Assembly: GCA_022428185.1 (NCBI GenBank)
Contig: JAKMCZ010000116.1
Location: 1 to 7,722 of the forward strand
Direction: 5' to 3'
DNA: 7,722 nucleotides
From: Alphaproteobacteria bacterium
Lineage (GTDB): Bacteria > Pseudomonadota > Alphaproteobacteria > RS24
The notes under the pieces were generated by a model, which searched no databases, was not told the origin of the DNA, and was given only the letters and a program-made list of their open reading frames with translations. Positions 1 to 6,755 of the stretch are shown here, in pieces. The position numbers and the translations under genes were made by a program. Within the stretch, counting starts at the first letter, position 1. Every line of letters starts with the position of its first letter.

Positions 1-2564
1 GTCAAAAACACCGCGCCCAGCACGGTCAGCGCCAAAGTGCCGGGCAAGAAGATAAATTCGGCCTGCATGGCCCCGACCACCAGACCATAGGCCGCCAGGG
101 TTCCCGCAGCAGCGGCAATCAGTGCCGCGCCCAGCCCCATCAGCGCATATTCGAGCGCAAAGGCAAATATGATACGCGCCCGCGTCGCGCCCAATACCTT
201 CATCACCACCGCGTCATAAACCCGCGCGCGGTGGCCGCTAGCCATCGCACCGGCCAGCACCAAAATACCCGCCAGCATGGTGATAAGGCTCATGGCACGA
301 ATACCGAGGCCCAGATTATTGAGCACATCGCGCATGGTGGCTAATGCCTCTTTGACGCGAATAATGGTGACATTCGGAAAGTCGCGCGACAATGAGCGCG
401 CAAAGCGCGCTTCGTCTTCAGCCGCCAGACTGAGCGTCGCCAAATAAGTATGCGGCGCATATTTGAGCGGATTGGGCGAGAACACCATCATGAAATTCAT
501 GCCGCCGGACGCCCAATCAATATAGCGCAAATTGGCAATCTCGGCTTTTAACGGGCGGCCCAACACATTGACCTCAACCACATCGCCGACTTTCAAGCCA
601 AGTTCACCGGCCTCTTCAGCCGCAAAAGACACCAGCGGCGGACCGGCATAATCTTCAGGCCACCACGCCCCGTCGACAATCTCGCCGCCATCGGGCGGCA
701 AAGCCGAATAAGTCAGACCGCGATCGCCGCGCAACACCCATGCCGCTTCCGGCGGGGCATCAAAATCTTGCGCCGCAATGCCACGCAATGACAATATTTG
801 CCCGCGCAACATGGCGGCCTTTTCAACCGGACCGGCTGATGGTTGGCTCTCAGCCATCGCCACCACATCATCAATTTGCTGCGGGCCAATATCGAGCAGG
901 AAGAAACTCGGTGTGCGCTCGGGCAAATCGCCGGTGATTTGCGCATTGATATTGCCATCGACCATTGAAATCGCTGACAGCAGCGTCACTGACAGGCCGA
1001 TAGACAACATGACGGCACGCACCGGCGCTTGCGGGCGGGTAATATTTGCCAGCGCCAAACGCAATTCAGGCCGCTTGGGACGACCGGCGCGTTTGGCCAG
1101 CCAAACCAGAAGCGCCGCTGCGCCGCGCAAAATCAGATAGGCACCAACCACCCCAATACCGAACCAAAGCGCCACATCGCGGCGTTCAGAAATCAGCAAA
1201 GCCAAAGCACCCAAAGCGGCGAAACACGCGCCAATAGCCAGAAGATAGGGCAAGGGCGGGGCTTTGTAGGTTTCCGCTGCATCGGCGCGAAACAACGCCG
1301 TAACCGGCGTCAATTCGACCTGCCCTAAAGGCCAAAGCGCAAATGCCGCCGCCGCCAATAAGCCGAAGCCGCTAGCCGCCAAAAGCGGCATGGCGTAAAG
1401 GTCGATAGCCAATTCCACCGGCAGTAATTCGGCGAAGAAAAATTTGACCACGGCGGGCGTGGCGGCGCCCAAGCTAAGGCCAATAAACAAGGCGCCCAAA
1501 CTCAGCGCGCTGATTTGCACCGCATAAATGCGGAAAATAAACCGTCCCGATGCACCTAAAGCCTTTAACACGGCAATGGTTTCGCGCCGCCTTTGCAAAT
1601 AAGCGTGAATGGCATTGCCGACCCCGACCCCGCCAACCACCAAAGCGGTCAGGCCGACCAGCGTCAAGAACAGACCAAGCCGCTCGATAAACCGCCGCAT
1701 GGAAGGCGAGGCATCGCTGCGATCGCGCAGCCGCCAGCCGGCAAACGGAAAATCCTTTTCCAATTGAGTAACCAGATTTCTAACTGCTGCATTATCGGCA
1801 TTGTCAGCCAGACGCAGGCGATAGTGATAATTGACCAGCGCACCCGGGCGCAGCAGCCCGGCAGCTTTTAACGTATCATGCGCAACAATAAGGCGCGGCG
1901 CGAGCGGGAAACCGCCAGCATTACGGTCGGGCTCGGCGGTGATGACATCATTTAACACCAGCTTAATATCACCCAATTGCACCACTGCCCCCGGTTCAAG
2001 GGCCAGACGGTCAAACAGGCCTTGCTCGGCAACCGCGCCATAAACAGGCCCGTCATTGACTGCCAATGCGTCGGATAAATCAGCCCCGCTTTTAAGGCTT
2101 AACGTGCCGAATAGCGGATAGGCCGCATCGACCGCTTTGGCCTCGACCAGCATCGCCTCATCAGCCTCATCAACGCCCGTTGCGCCTGACATGTCGCGTG
2201 CTGTTCCGCGCACCATTCCGCGCACCATTCCCCGCATTGTGGCGATTTGCGACACTTGACCATTGGCCTCAAGAAATTGTCGCTCCTGCGCATCGGCGGG
2301 GCGATGAATGAGGCGCACATCAATATCGCCGCCGAGAATATTTTGCCCCTGCGCGACCATGCCCGCCACCAGCGCGGCCGATAAGGAGCCGACACCGGAA
2401 ATGGTGAAAATGCCCAAAATCAGACAAAGCAGAAAAATACGAAAGCCCGATAAAAAATGACCTCCCGAAAATTGAGCGCCGCCATCGCCGCGCATTTCGC
2501 GCAGCGCCAGCCGCATCGCCAGCCCCCAGCCAAGCCGCTTTTGGTCTTGCGCGGCGTCGTTCAT
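1..2564 (-). CDS. ybbP: FtsX-type ABC transporter permease, YbbP-like (3' end off the window)
   Basis: This is the membrane subunit of an ABC transporter of the MacB/LolC/FtsX class, paired with the ATPase just upstream. I translated the minus strand from the ATG at 2564-2562. It stays open to the left edge, giving 854 codons without a stop, and probably lacks only its last few dozen residues. The order is as expected for YbbP: a first membrane segment near residues 42-66, an extracytoplasmic domain, a first FtsX block near 295-420, further hydrophobic segments near 438-490 and 505-535, a second extracytoplasmic domain, and a second FtsX block from about 745 onward. The start overlaps the ATPase stop (TGATG), which implies translational coupling. 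Family members are thought to move or extract lipophilic or envelope substrates, but the substrate is not known from sequence. A 12-base tandem duplication adds a repeated Gly-Met-Val-Arg near residues 112-119. Neighbourhood and domain layout support the YbbP name over LolC/E or MacB. Confidence 0.9.
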   Translation of the reverse strand, partial: MNDAAQDQKRLGWGLAMRLALREMRGDGGAQFSGGHFLSGFRIFLLCLILGIFTISGVGSLSAALVAGMVAQGQNILGGDIDVRLIHRPADAQERQFLEANGQVSQIATMRGMVRGMVRGTARDMSGATGVDEADEAMLVEAKAVDAAYPLFGTLSLKSGADLSDALAVNDGPVYGAVAEQGLFDRLALEPGAVVQLGDIKLVLNDVITAEPDRNAGGFPLAPRLIVAHDTLKAAGLLRPGALVNYHYRLRLADNADNAAVRNLVTQLEKDFPFAGWRLRDRSDASPSMRRFIERLGLFLTLVGLTALVVGGVGVGNAIHAYLQRRRETIAVLKALGASGRFIFRIYAVQISALSLGALFIGLSLGAATPAVVKFFFAELLPVELAIDLYAMPLLAASGFGLLAAAAFALWPLGQVELTPVTALFRADAAETYKAPPLPYLLAIGACFAALGALALLISERRDVALWFGIGVVGAYLILRGAAALLVWLAKRAGRPKRPELRLALANITRPQAPVRAVMLSIGLSVTLLSAISMVDGNINAQITGDLPERTPSFFLLDIGPQQIDDVVAMAESQPSAGPVEKAAMLRGQILSLRGIAAQDFDAPPEAAWVLRGDRGLTYSALPPDGGEIVDGAWWPEDYAGPPLVSFAAEEAGELGLKVGDVVEVNVLGRPLKAEIANLRYIDWASGGMNFMMVFSPNPLKYAPHTYLATLSLAAEDEARFARSLSRDFPNVTIIRVKEALATMRDVLNNLGLGIRAMSLITMLAGILVLAGAMASGHRARVYDAVVMKVLGATRARIIFAFALEYALMGLGAALIAAAAGTLAAYGLVVGAMQAEFIFLPGTLALTVLGAVFL
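2204..2231. repeat. 12-base tandem duplication inside the permease gene
   Basis: The plus-strand unit TTCCGCGCACCA occurs at 2204-2215 and again, identical, at 2216-2227, followed by a partial third copy (TTCC). It is in frame, and on the minus strand it encodes two consecutive Gly-Met-Val-Arg units. The duplication lies between the conserved Ala-Thr-Met-Arg and Leu-Val-Glu segments of the first extracytoplasmic domain, so it lengthens a loop without breaking the gene. Confidence 0.85.
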
Positions 2565-3232
2565 CAGGCCAGCACCCCGTCGCGCATGGTCAAAGTGCGG
2601 TCACATTTTTCAGCCAGAGCGCGGTCATGGGTGATGAGAAACAGGGTCGAGTTGCGGTTTTTGGCGAGGTTTAAGATGAGCTGCATAATGTTCTCGCCAG
2701 TGGTCTGGTCAAGATTGCCGGTCGGTTCATCGGCAAATAGAACCGGCGGGTCAGCCACCATAGCGCGCGCCAGTGCAACACGCTGCTGCTCGCCGCCTGA
2801 CATTTGCGCCGGATAATGATCGTGACGCTCAGCCAATCCGACTTCGGCCAAAATGGCGGCGGCGCGTGTGCGGCAGTCTTTTTCACCGGCCAGTTCCAAT
2901 GGCAAAGCGGTGTTTTCCAACGCCGTCATGGTCGGCACCAGATGAAAACTTTGAAACACAATGCCAATATGGGTGCGCCGAAAGCGCGCCAAATCATCTT
3001 CGCTCATCGCCGCATAATCGAGCCCGGCAACCGCTACCTTGCCGCCGGTTGGCGGCTCCAGCCCGGCCAACACCATAAGCAAGGTAGTTTTACCCGAACC
3101 CGACGGACCAATAAGCCCAACCGTTTCTCCGGCGGCAACCGATAAATCAATGCCGCGAAGTATGTTGACGTCACCGGCGCGACTGGGCAGGGTAACGGTC
3201 AAATTTTCGGTCTCAATCATCTTGGAAGCCAT
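2564..3232 (-). CDS. ybbA: ABC transporter ATP-binding protein, YbbA/LolD-like
   Basis: This is the cytoplasmic ATPase subunit that powers the adjacent FtsX-type permease. All ABC motifs are visible: Walker A GPSGSGKTT, a Q-loop glutamine in the IVFQSF segment, the signature MSGGEQQRVALARAM, Walker B VLFADEP with the catalytic Glu, and the switch His in LITHD. About 220 residues is usual for the MacB/LolD/YbbA group. I take the ATG at 3232 (222 aa). Alternatives are a GTG at 3256 (230 aa), preceded by AGGA at 10 bases, and an ATG at 3220 (218 aa), which sits closest to where the conserved fold begins. No candidate has a textbook ribosome site: AAAGGA is one base from the 3232 ATG and 13 from the 3220 ATG. 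The gene is divergent from tesA. The stop overlaps the permease start by one base, so the two form an operon. The family assignment is firm; the start and the exact ortholog name are less so. Confidence 0.93.
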   Translation of the reverse strand: MASKMIETENLTVTLPSRAGDVNILRGIDLSVAAGETVGLIGPSGSGKTTLLMVLAGLEPPTGGKVAVAGLDYAAMSEDDLARFRRTHIGIVFQSFHLVPTMTALENTALPLELAGEKDCRTRAAAILAEVGLAERHDHYPAQMSGGEQQRVALARAMVADPPVLFADEPTGNLDQTTGENIMQLILNLAKNRNSTLFLITHDRALAEKCDRTLTMRDGVLA

Positions 3233-3239
3233 GTCCTTT

Positions 3240-3980
3240 ATGCTTTTCAAATCCACGCTCGGTCTGTCCTATATAGAACGCAAGCTTGCGTCAAATCCGT
3301 TGGTTTTGCGCCCAATTGCGCATCGGCGCGCCAATGCATTATTTACGCTTATTTTCGGCCTATGGATTGTTATCGCCGCGCCTTTTGCAGCGGCGCAAGC
3401 AGCCGATAAAACCGACGACAATAAAATTCACTTAGTGGCGCTGGGTGATAGCCTGACCGCCGGTTACGGACTATCGCCGCGCGACGGCTTTACCGCACAA
3501 TTACAAGCCGCGCTAAGCGCCAAAGGCCATCAGGTCGTCGTTCATAATGCCGGTGTGTCGGGTGATACCAGCTCGGGTGGGCTGGCCCGCCTCGATTGGG
3601 CGGTCGGCACAAACGCACAGGCCGTGATTGTCGAGCTTGGGGCGAATGATATGTTGCGCGGCATATCGCCGAAAATCACCGAACAAAATTTGCGCCGCAT
3701 TATTGAAAAACTGCAAGCGCGCGGGCTTGATATTCTGCTGGCCGGTATGTGGGCCGCGCCCAATTTGGGCCCGGCTTATGAGCGCAGTTTCAATGCGCTT
3801 TATCCGCGCCTTGCCAAACAATATGGCTTGGTGTTTTATCCGTTTTTTCTAGACGGCGTGGCAGGTGATCCGAAGCTCAATCTAGGCGACCGGATTCACC
3901 CCAATGGCGATGGCATTGCGGTAATTGTCGAGAAAATTCTGCCCTCGGTTGAACGACTGTTGGCACGGCTCGAAAGCTAA
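3240..3980 (+). CDS. tesA: Secreted SGNH/GDSL hydrolase, TesA-like thioesterase I / lysophospholipase L1
   Basis: TesA-type enzymes are periplasmic serine hydrolases acting on acyl-CoA thioesters, lysophospholipids and some esters. All SGNH blocks are present, numbering from the ATG at 3240 (246 aa): GDSLTAGYG with nucleophile Ser71, the block II Gly108 in GVSGDT, Asn137 in GAND, and the Asp217/His220 pair in DRIHP. A signal peptide is clear: positive residues around His28-Arg30, a hydrophobic run at 33-50, and probable cleavage after AQA near residue 54. The mature enzyme is about 190 residues, typical for TesA. The start is uncertain. The ATG at 3240 (or one at 3231) leaves an unusually long pre-signal stretch and makes the gene overlap the divergent ATPase 5' end. 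TTG codons at 3300 or 3306 would give a classical signal peptide but lack an obvious ribosome site. The gene neighbourhood (divergent ybbA-ybbP) supports the identity. Confidence 0.92.
   Translation: MLFKSTLGLSYIERKLASNPLVLRPIAHRRANALFTLIFGLWIVIAAPFAAAQAADKTDDNKIHLVALGDSLTAGYGLSPRDGFTAQLQAALSAKGHQVVVHNAGVSGDTSSGGLARLDWAVGTNAQAVIVELGANDMLRGISPKITEQNLRRIIEKLQARGLDILLAGMWAAPNLGPAYERSFNALYPRLAKQYGLVFYPFFLDGVAGDPKLNLGDRIHPNGDGIAVIVEKILPSVERLLARLES
3278..3291. promoter_or_regulatory. 14-base perfect palindrome between divergent genes, candidate operator
   Basis: ACGCAAGCTTGCGT is perfectly self-complementary. It lies beside a TATATA element (3270-3275) that could serve as a -10 box on either strand. 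On the minus strand, TTGACG (3289-3294) overlaps the palindrome's edge and could be a -35 box, but the spacing to the candidate -10 is short (13-15 bases). On the plus strand only a weak TTCAAA (3246-3251), 18 bases from TATATA, is available. The location in the tesA/ybbA divergent region suggests a regulator site. A palindrome of this size is expected by chance roughly once per 16 kb, so the evidence is mainly positional. Confidence 0.35.
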
Positions 3981-4031
3981 ATTGAGAGCCGATTTACAGG
4001 TAAAGAAATAGGAAACAGGAAAGAGAGCATT

Positions 4032-5075
4032 ATGGAATATCGTCGTTTGGGACATACCGATATCGAGGTCAGCGCCATTTGTTTGGGCACCATGACTTGG
4101 GGGCAACAAAACACCGAGGCCGAAGGCCACGAGCAAATGGACTATTCGGTTGAGATGGGGATTAACTTCTTCGACACGGCAGAAATGTATGCCGTGCCGC
4201 CAAAAGCCGAGACGCAAGGCAAGACTGAAGAGATTATCGGCACTTGGTTTGAAAAGACCGGCAAGCGCGAGGATATTATTCTTGCCACCAAAGTGGCGGG
4301 GCGCTCGCCTATGGATTGGCTGCGCAATGATGGCAGCGGCACTGAACAAACGGCAACACAGATTCATGAAGCGGTTGATAAAAGTCTGAAACGGTTGAAA
4401 ACCGATTATATCGACCTTTACCAATTGCATTGGCCCGACCGCCCGATACGTATCTTCGGCGGCTTGGGACACAAGGAATTGGGCGGCGAGATAAACAAAA
4501 TCGAAGATATTTTGGGCGTGCTGGCTGATATCCAACAGGCCGGTAAAGTCCGCCATTTCGGCCTCTCCAATGAAACACCATGGGGCATTATGAAATTTCT
4601 GCACCATGCTGAAATTGACGAAAAACTGCCACGCATGGTGTCGGTTCAAAACGCTTATAATCTGCTCAATCGGATTTACGAGCTTGGCAGTTCGGAAATT
4701 TTCCACCGCGAAGGGGTGGGCTTATTGGCCTATTCGCCTTTGGCGCAGGGTTATTTATCCGGCAAATATCAAGGCGGCGTGACCCCTGAAGGCTCGCGCA
4801 AGCAATTGTTTAATCGACTGCAACGCTATGAAGTTGATGGTGCCGAGCAAGTGATTGAAAGCTATTTGACGATTGCGAAAAAATATGGCCTTGACCCGTC
4901 GCAAATGGCTAATCAATTTGTTACCACGCGCGATTTCGTGACCTCGAATATTATCGGCGCGACGACGATGGAACAGTTGAAACTGGCAGTGACCAGTTGT
5001 GATATTGAGCTTGGTGACGAGCTGTTGGAAGAAATTGAAAAAGTGCATTTACGCGCCCCCAATCTGTGCCCGTAA
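4032..5075 (+). CDS. tas: NADP(H)-dependent aldo/keto reductase, Tas-like
   Basis: This is a soluble (beta/alpha)8-barrel oxidoreductase of the aldo/keto reductase superfamily, which reduces carbonyl substrates with NADPH. The 347-residue length equals that of E. coli Tas, and the characteristic GTMTWGQQN, AEMYAVPP and ETQGKTEE segments match that subfamily. The catalytic tetrad is complete: Asp48 and Tyr53 (FFDTAEMY), Lys87 (ATKVAG) and His133 (QLHWPDR). The GLSNETPWG segment and the late SNIIGAT segment fit cofactor binding in this family. The ATG is preceded by purine-rich AGGAAAGAGAG ending five bases before the start, a good ribosome site. The 51-base gap after tesA contains no clear terminator, so read-through from tesA is possible. 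The gene ends 13 bases before the pterin dehydratase, so these two are probably co-transcribed. The physiological substrate cannot be read from the sequence. In E. coli, tas is known for an effect on tyrosine auxotrophy during starvation. Confidence 0.93.
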   Translation: MEYRRLGHTDIEVSAICLGTMTWGQQNTEAEGHEQMDYSVEMGINFFDTAEMYAVPPKAETQGKTEEIIGTWFEKTGKREDIILATKVAGRSPMDWLRNDGSGTEQTATQIHEAVDKSLKRLKTDYIDLYQLHWPDRPIRIFGGLGHKELGGEINKIEDILGVLADIQQAGKVRHFGLSNETPWGIMKFLHHAEIDEKLPRMVSVQNAYNLLNRIYELGSSEIFHREGVGLLAYSPLAQGYLSGKYQGGVTPEGSRKQLFNRLQRYEVDGAEQVIESYLTIAKKYGLDPSQMANQFVTTRDFVTSNIIGATTMEQLKLAVTSCDIELGDELLEEIEKVHLRAPNLCP

Positions 5076-5078
5076 AAT

Positions 5079-5083
5079 AGGAG
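5079..5083 (+). promoter_or_regulatory. Ribosome binding site fixing the pterin dehydratase start
   Basis: AGGAG lies five bases before the ATG at 5089. The reading frame extends upstream to 4999 inside the aldo/keto reductase gene, but only the 5089 ATG has this signal and matches the conserved family N-terminus. Confidence 0.8.
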
Positions 5084-5088
5084 ACAAT

Positions 5089-5400
5089 ATGGTTGAAAAA
5101 TTATCCAATGCGGAAAAAAAGGCGGCGCTGGTCAAGCTCAAAGGCTGGAAGAAAGTCAGAGGCCGTGATGCGATAAAGAAAACGTTTATCTTTGCCGACT
5201 TCAACGCTGCTTTTGGCTGGATGGGCCGCATCGCGCTTGAAGCCGAAAAGCTCGACCATCACCCCGAATGGGACAATGTCTATAAAACCGTCAATGTGGT
5301 GCTGACCACGCATGATGCGGGGGGTCTTTCACCGCTCGATATCAAGCTGGCGCGCTTTATGGATAAGACAGCCGGAGCGGCGGGAAACAGGCGCGCATAA
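5089..5400 (+). CDS. Pterin-4a-carbinolamine dehydratase (4a-hydroxytetrahydrobiopterin dehydratase)
   Basis: This 103-residue protein has the PCD/DCoH fold. It dehydrates 4a-hydroxytetrahydropterin, the product of aromatic amino acid hydroxylases, to regenerate the pterin cofactor (EC 4.2.1.96; bacterial name phhB). The active-site pattern is intact: LDHHPEW (His57, His58, Pro59, Trp61), a third His at position 75 in LTTHDAGG, and the following Ser-Pro-Leu-Asp with Asp84. The length is normal for the family. A strong ribosome site fixes the ATG. It lies 13 bases after the aldo/keto reductase and directly abuts the DUF4864 gene. No phenylalanine hydroxylase gene is in this window, so the partner enzyme is elsewhere or the protein has another pterin-related role. 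The short basic tail (GNRRA) is not conserved in the family as far as I know. Confidence 0.93.
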   Translation: MVEKLSNAEKKAALVKLKGWKKVRGRDAIKKTFIFADFNAAFGWMGRIALEAEKLDHHPEWDNVYKTVNVVLTTHDAGGLSPLDIKLARFMDKTAGAAGNRRA

Positions 5401-5865
5401 ATGCCGCGCGGGCGCATCAGCATTGCCGATATTGCCGTACTTGCTTTACTGGCGGCGCTCGCCATTGGCACTGCGTTGCTGCAAAATCGCCACCAGCCCC
5501 TAGCACTGCATGACCAAAATATTCGCGCCATTATCGAGGCGCAGATTGATGCGTTTCGTGTGCAAGATGATGTCACCGCTTTCGGTTTCGCATCGCCCGA
5601 TTTGCGCGCCCAATTTATCGCGCCCAATCGCTTTATGGATATGGTGCGCGCCCATTATCGCCCGGTCTATATGGCGCAGCGTGTGGCCTTTACCGGCACG
5701 GCACGCGCCATATCGCAAACCCCACTTATTCGCCTGCAAGATGTTTATTTGGTCGATGATCGCGGCGTCAGCCATAAGGCGCGCTATATGATGCAAAAAC
5801 AGCCGGACGGATCTTGGAAGATCGCCGGCTGTCAATTGCTGGCCTCAAATCAGATGGATATTTGA
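5401..5865 (+). CDS. Membrane-anchored DUF4864 protein, function unknown
   Basis: A 154-residue protein. Residues 9-27 form one hydrophobic helix after a short basic N-terminus (MPRGR), so it is probably an inner-membrane anchor or uncleaved signal with the rest in the periplasm. Residues 40-150 match my recollection of DUF4864: an AIIEAQIDAFR helix, FGFASPDLRAQF, a FMDMVRAHYRPVY segment, then beta-strand-like YLVDDRG and ARYMMQKQPDGSWKIAGC. The pattern of a helix-led half and a strand-rich end with Gly-Ser-Trp-Lys-Ile resembles small NTF2-like cone folds, but that is inference. The start codon follows the dehydratase stop without a gap (TAAATG), implying coupled translation. The ribosome site, if any, is the GGAAACAG inside the upstream gene. 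It converges on the minus-strand dehydrogenase with 18 bases between stops. No function is known to me. Confidence 0.85.
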   Translation: MPRGRISIADIAVLALLAALAIGTALLQNRHQPLALHDQNIRAIIEAQIDAFRVQDDVTAFGFASPDLRAQFIAPNRFMDMVRAHYRPVYMAQRVAFTGTARAISQTPLIRLQDVYLVDDRGVSHKARYMMQKQPDGSWKIAGCQLLASNQMDI

Positions 5866-5883
5866 GGCGAGAAGATTTCGCGC

Positions 5884-6666
5884 TTAGCGCGGTGCCATAC
5901 GAATGGCGCCATCGAGGCGCACATCTTCGCCATTGAAATAATTGACCTCACACATGGTTGCGGCCAGCTTGGCATATTCGTCCGGCAAGCCGAGACGTGA
6001 CGGGTAAGGCACCATCGCACCCAGCGCTTGACGCACATTATCAGGCGCACCGGCCAAAAGCGGCGTGTCAAAAATGCCCGGCAAAATCGTATTGACGCGA
6101 ATACCCTCGCGAGACAAATCGCGCGCAATCGGCAGTGTCATGCCGACCACACCGGCTTTTGAGGCCGAGTAAGAGGCTTGACCGATTTGACCGTCTTCTG
6201 CTGCTACTGACGCAGTGTTGACGATGGAACCACGGTCGCCGCAATCAAGCGGGTCGAGCGACATCATGCCGGCCGCCGATTTGGCGATGCAGCGAAATGT
6301 GCCAACCAGATTAATCTGGATAATCAAATTAAACGCGTCGAGCGGGAAGTGATTGATATCGCCGCTTTCTTTATCGCGCGAGGCGGTTTTGACCGCATTG
6401 CCCGTGCCGGCGCAATTAATCAAAATACGCTCTTGGCCCAAAGCCTCTCGAATTTTGGCAAAACCGGCATCGACATCTTCGTCAGAGGTCACATTAACCT
6501 TGGCAAAAGCGCCGCCAACATCCTTTGCAACGGCCTCGCCTTTTTCTTCATTAAGGTCAAAAATGCCGCATTTTACGCCCTTTTCAGCCAGAAGACGCAC
6601 AGTTGCCTCGCCGAGACCCGACGCGCCGCCGGTGACAATAGCGGTGATATTTGAGTCCAGTTTCAT
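5884..6666 (-). CDS. HSD10-like short-chain dehydrogenase (type II 3-hydroxyacyl-CoA dehydrogenase)
   Basis: This classical NAD(P)-binding Rossmann enzyme of 260 residues closely follows the pattern of mammalian HSD17B10. It probably oxidises 3-hydroxyacyl-CoA or 2-methyl-3-hydroxybutyryl-CoA with NAD in fatty-acid or isoleucine degradation. Visible motifs are TGGASGLG (residues 12-19), acidic Asp37 after the second strand (favouring NAD over NADP), NCAG (84-87), Asn119, Ser153, and Tyr166-x3-Lys170. Subfamily markers include NTASVAAEDGQIGQASYSAS, GMTLPIARDLS, PSRLGLPDEYA and the end LDGAIRM. A purine-rich GGGAGAGAG three bases before the ATG serves as ribosome site. The next gene upstream on the same strand (EamA) ends 89 bases before, so it may have its own promoter there. 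The substrate is inferred from subfamily, not proven. A plain 3-oxoacyl-ACP reductase is less likely given the HSD10-type segment order. Confidence 0.92.
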   Translation of the reverse strand: MKLDSNITAIVTGGASGLGEATVRLLAEKGVKCGIFDLNEEKGEAVAKDVGGAFAKVNVTSDEDVDAGFAKIREALGQERILINCAGTGNAVKTASRDKESGDINHFPLDAFNLIIQINLVGTFRCIAKSAAGMMSLDPLDCGDRGSIVNTASVAAEDGQIGQASYSASKAGVVGMTLPIARDLSREGIRVNTILPGIFDTPLLAGAPDNVRQALGAMVPYPSRLGLPDEYAKLAATMCEVNYFNGEDVRLDGAIRMAPR

Positions 6667-6690
6667 AATCTCTCTCCCATAATTTATGGC

Positions 6691-6716
6691 CTGAATATGC
6701 AGCGGACTTTATTCAG
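6691..6716. repeat. Inverted repeat upstream of the dehydrogenase gene
   Basis: CTGAATA (6691-6697) and TATTCAG (6710-6716) are perfect 7-base inverted arms separated by 12 bases, located 25-50 bases before the dehydrogenase start. It could be an operator or a weak hairpin. A small GGGC-GCAA-GCCC hairpin at 6727-6738 lies next to it, between this repeat and the EamA stop. Neither is followed by a T-run on either strand, so I do not call a terminator. The 89-base gap holds nothing else I can support. Confidence 0.3.
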
Positions 6717-6755
6717 TCAGACCCATGGGCGCAAGCCCCGATTTCAACGCGCATA

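Noticed and set aside
713..2395. Several short open frames (60-120 codons) on both strands within the left 2.5 kb
   Set aside because: They are all shadows of the permease, which reads continuously on the minus strand from 2564 to the left edge.
3039..3230. N-terminal extension of the tesA frame upstream to 3039
   Set aside because: This part is antisense to the ATPase Walker A region. The SGNH protein with its signal peptide begins later.
3882..4706. A 274-codon open frame on the minus strand opposite the aldo/keto reductase
   Set aside because: The plus-strand frame has full family motifs and a catalytic tetrad. The antisense translation shows no recognisable domain and arises from the codon bias of the real gene.
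5879..5891. CGCGC-TTA-GCGCG hairpin whose loop is the dehydrogenase stop codon
   Set aside because: The stem is only five bases with no T-run on either strand. It is too weak to call a terminator, and such stems are common in GC-rich sequence.
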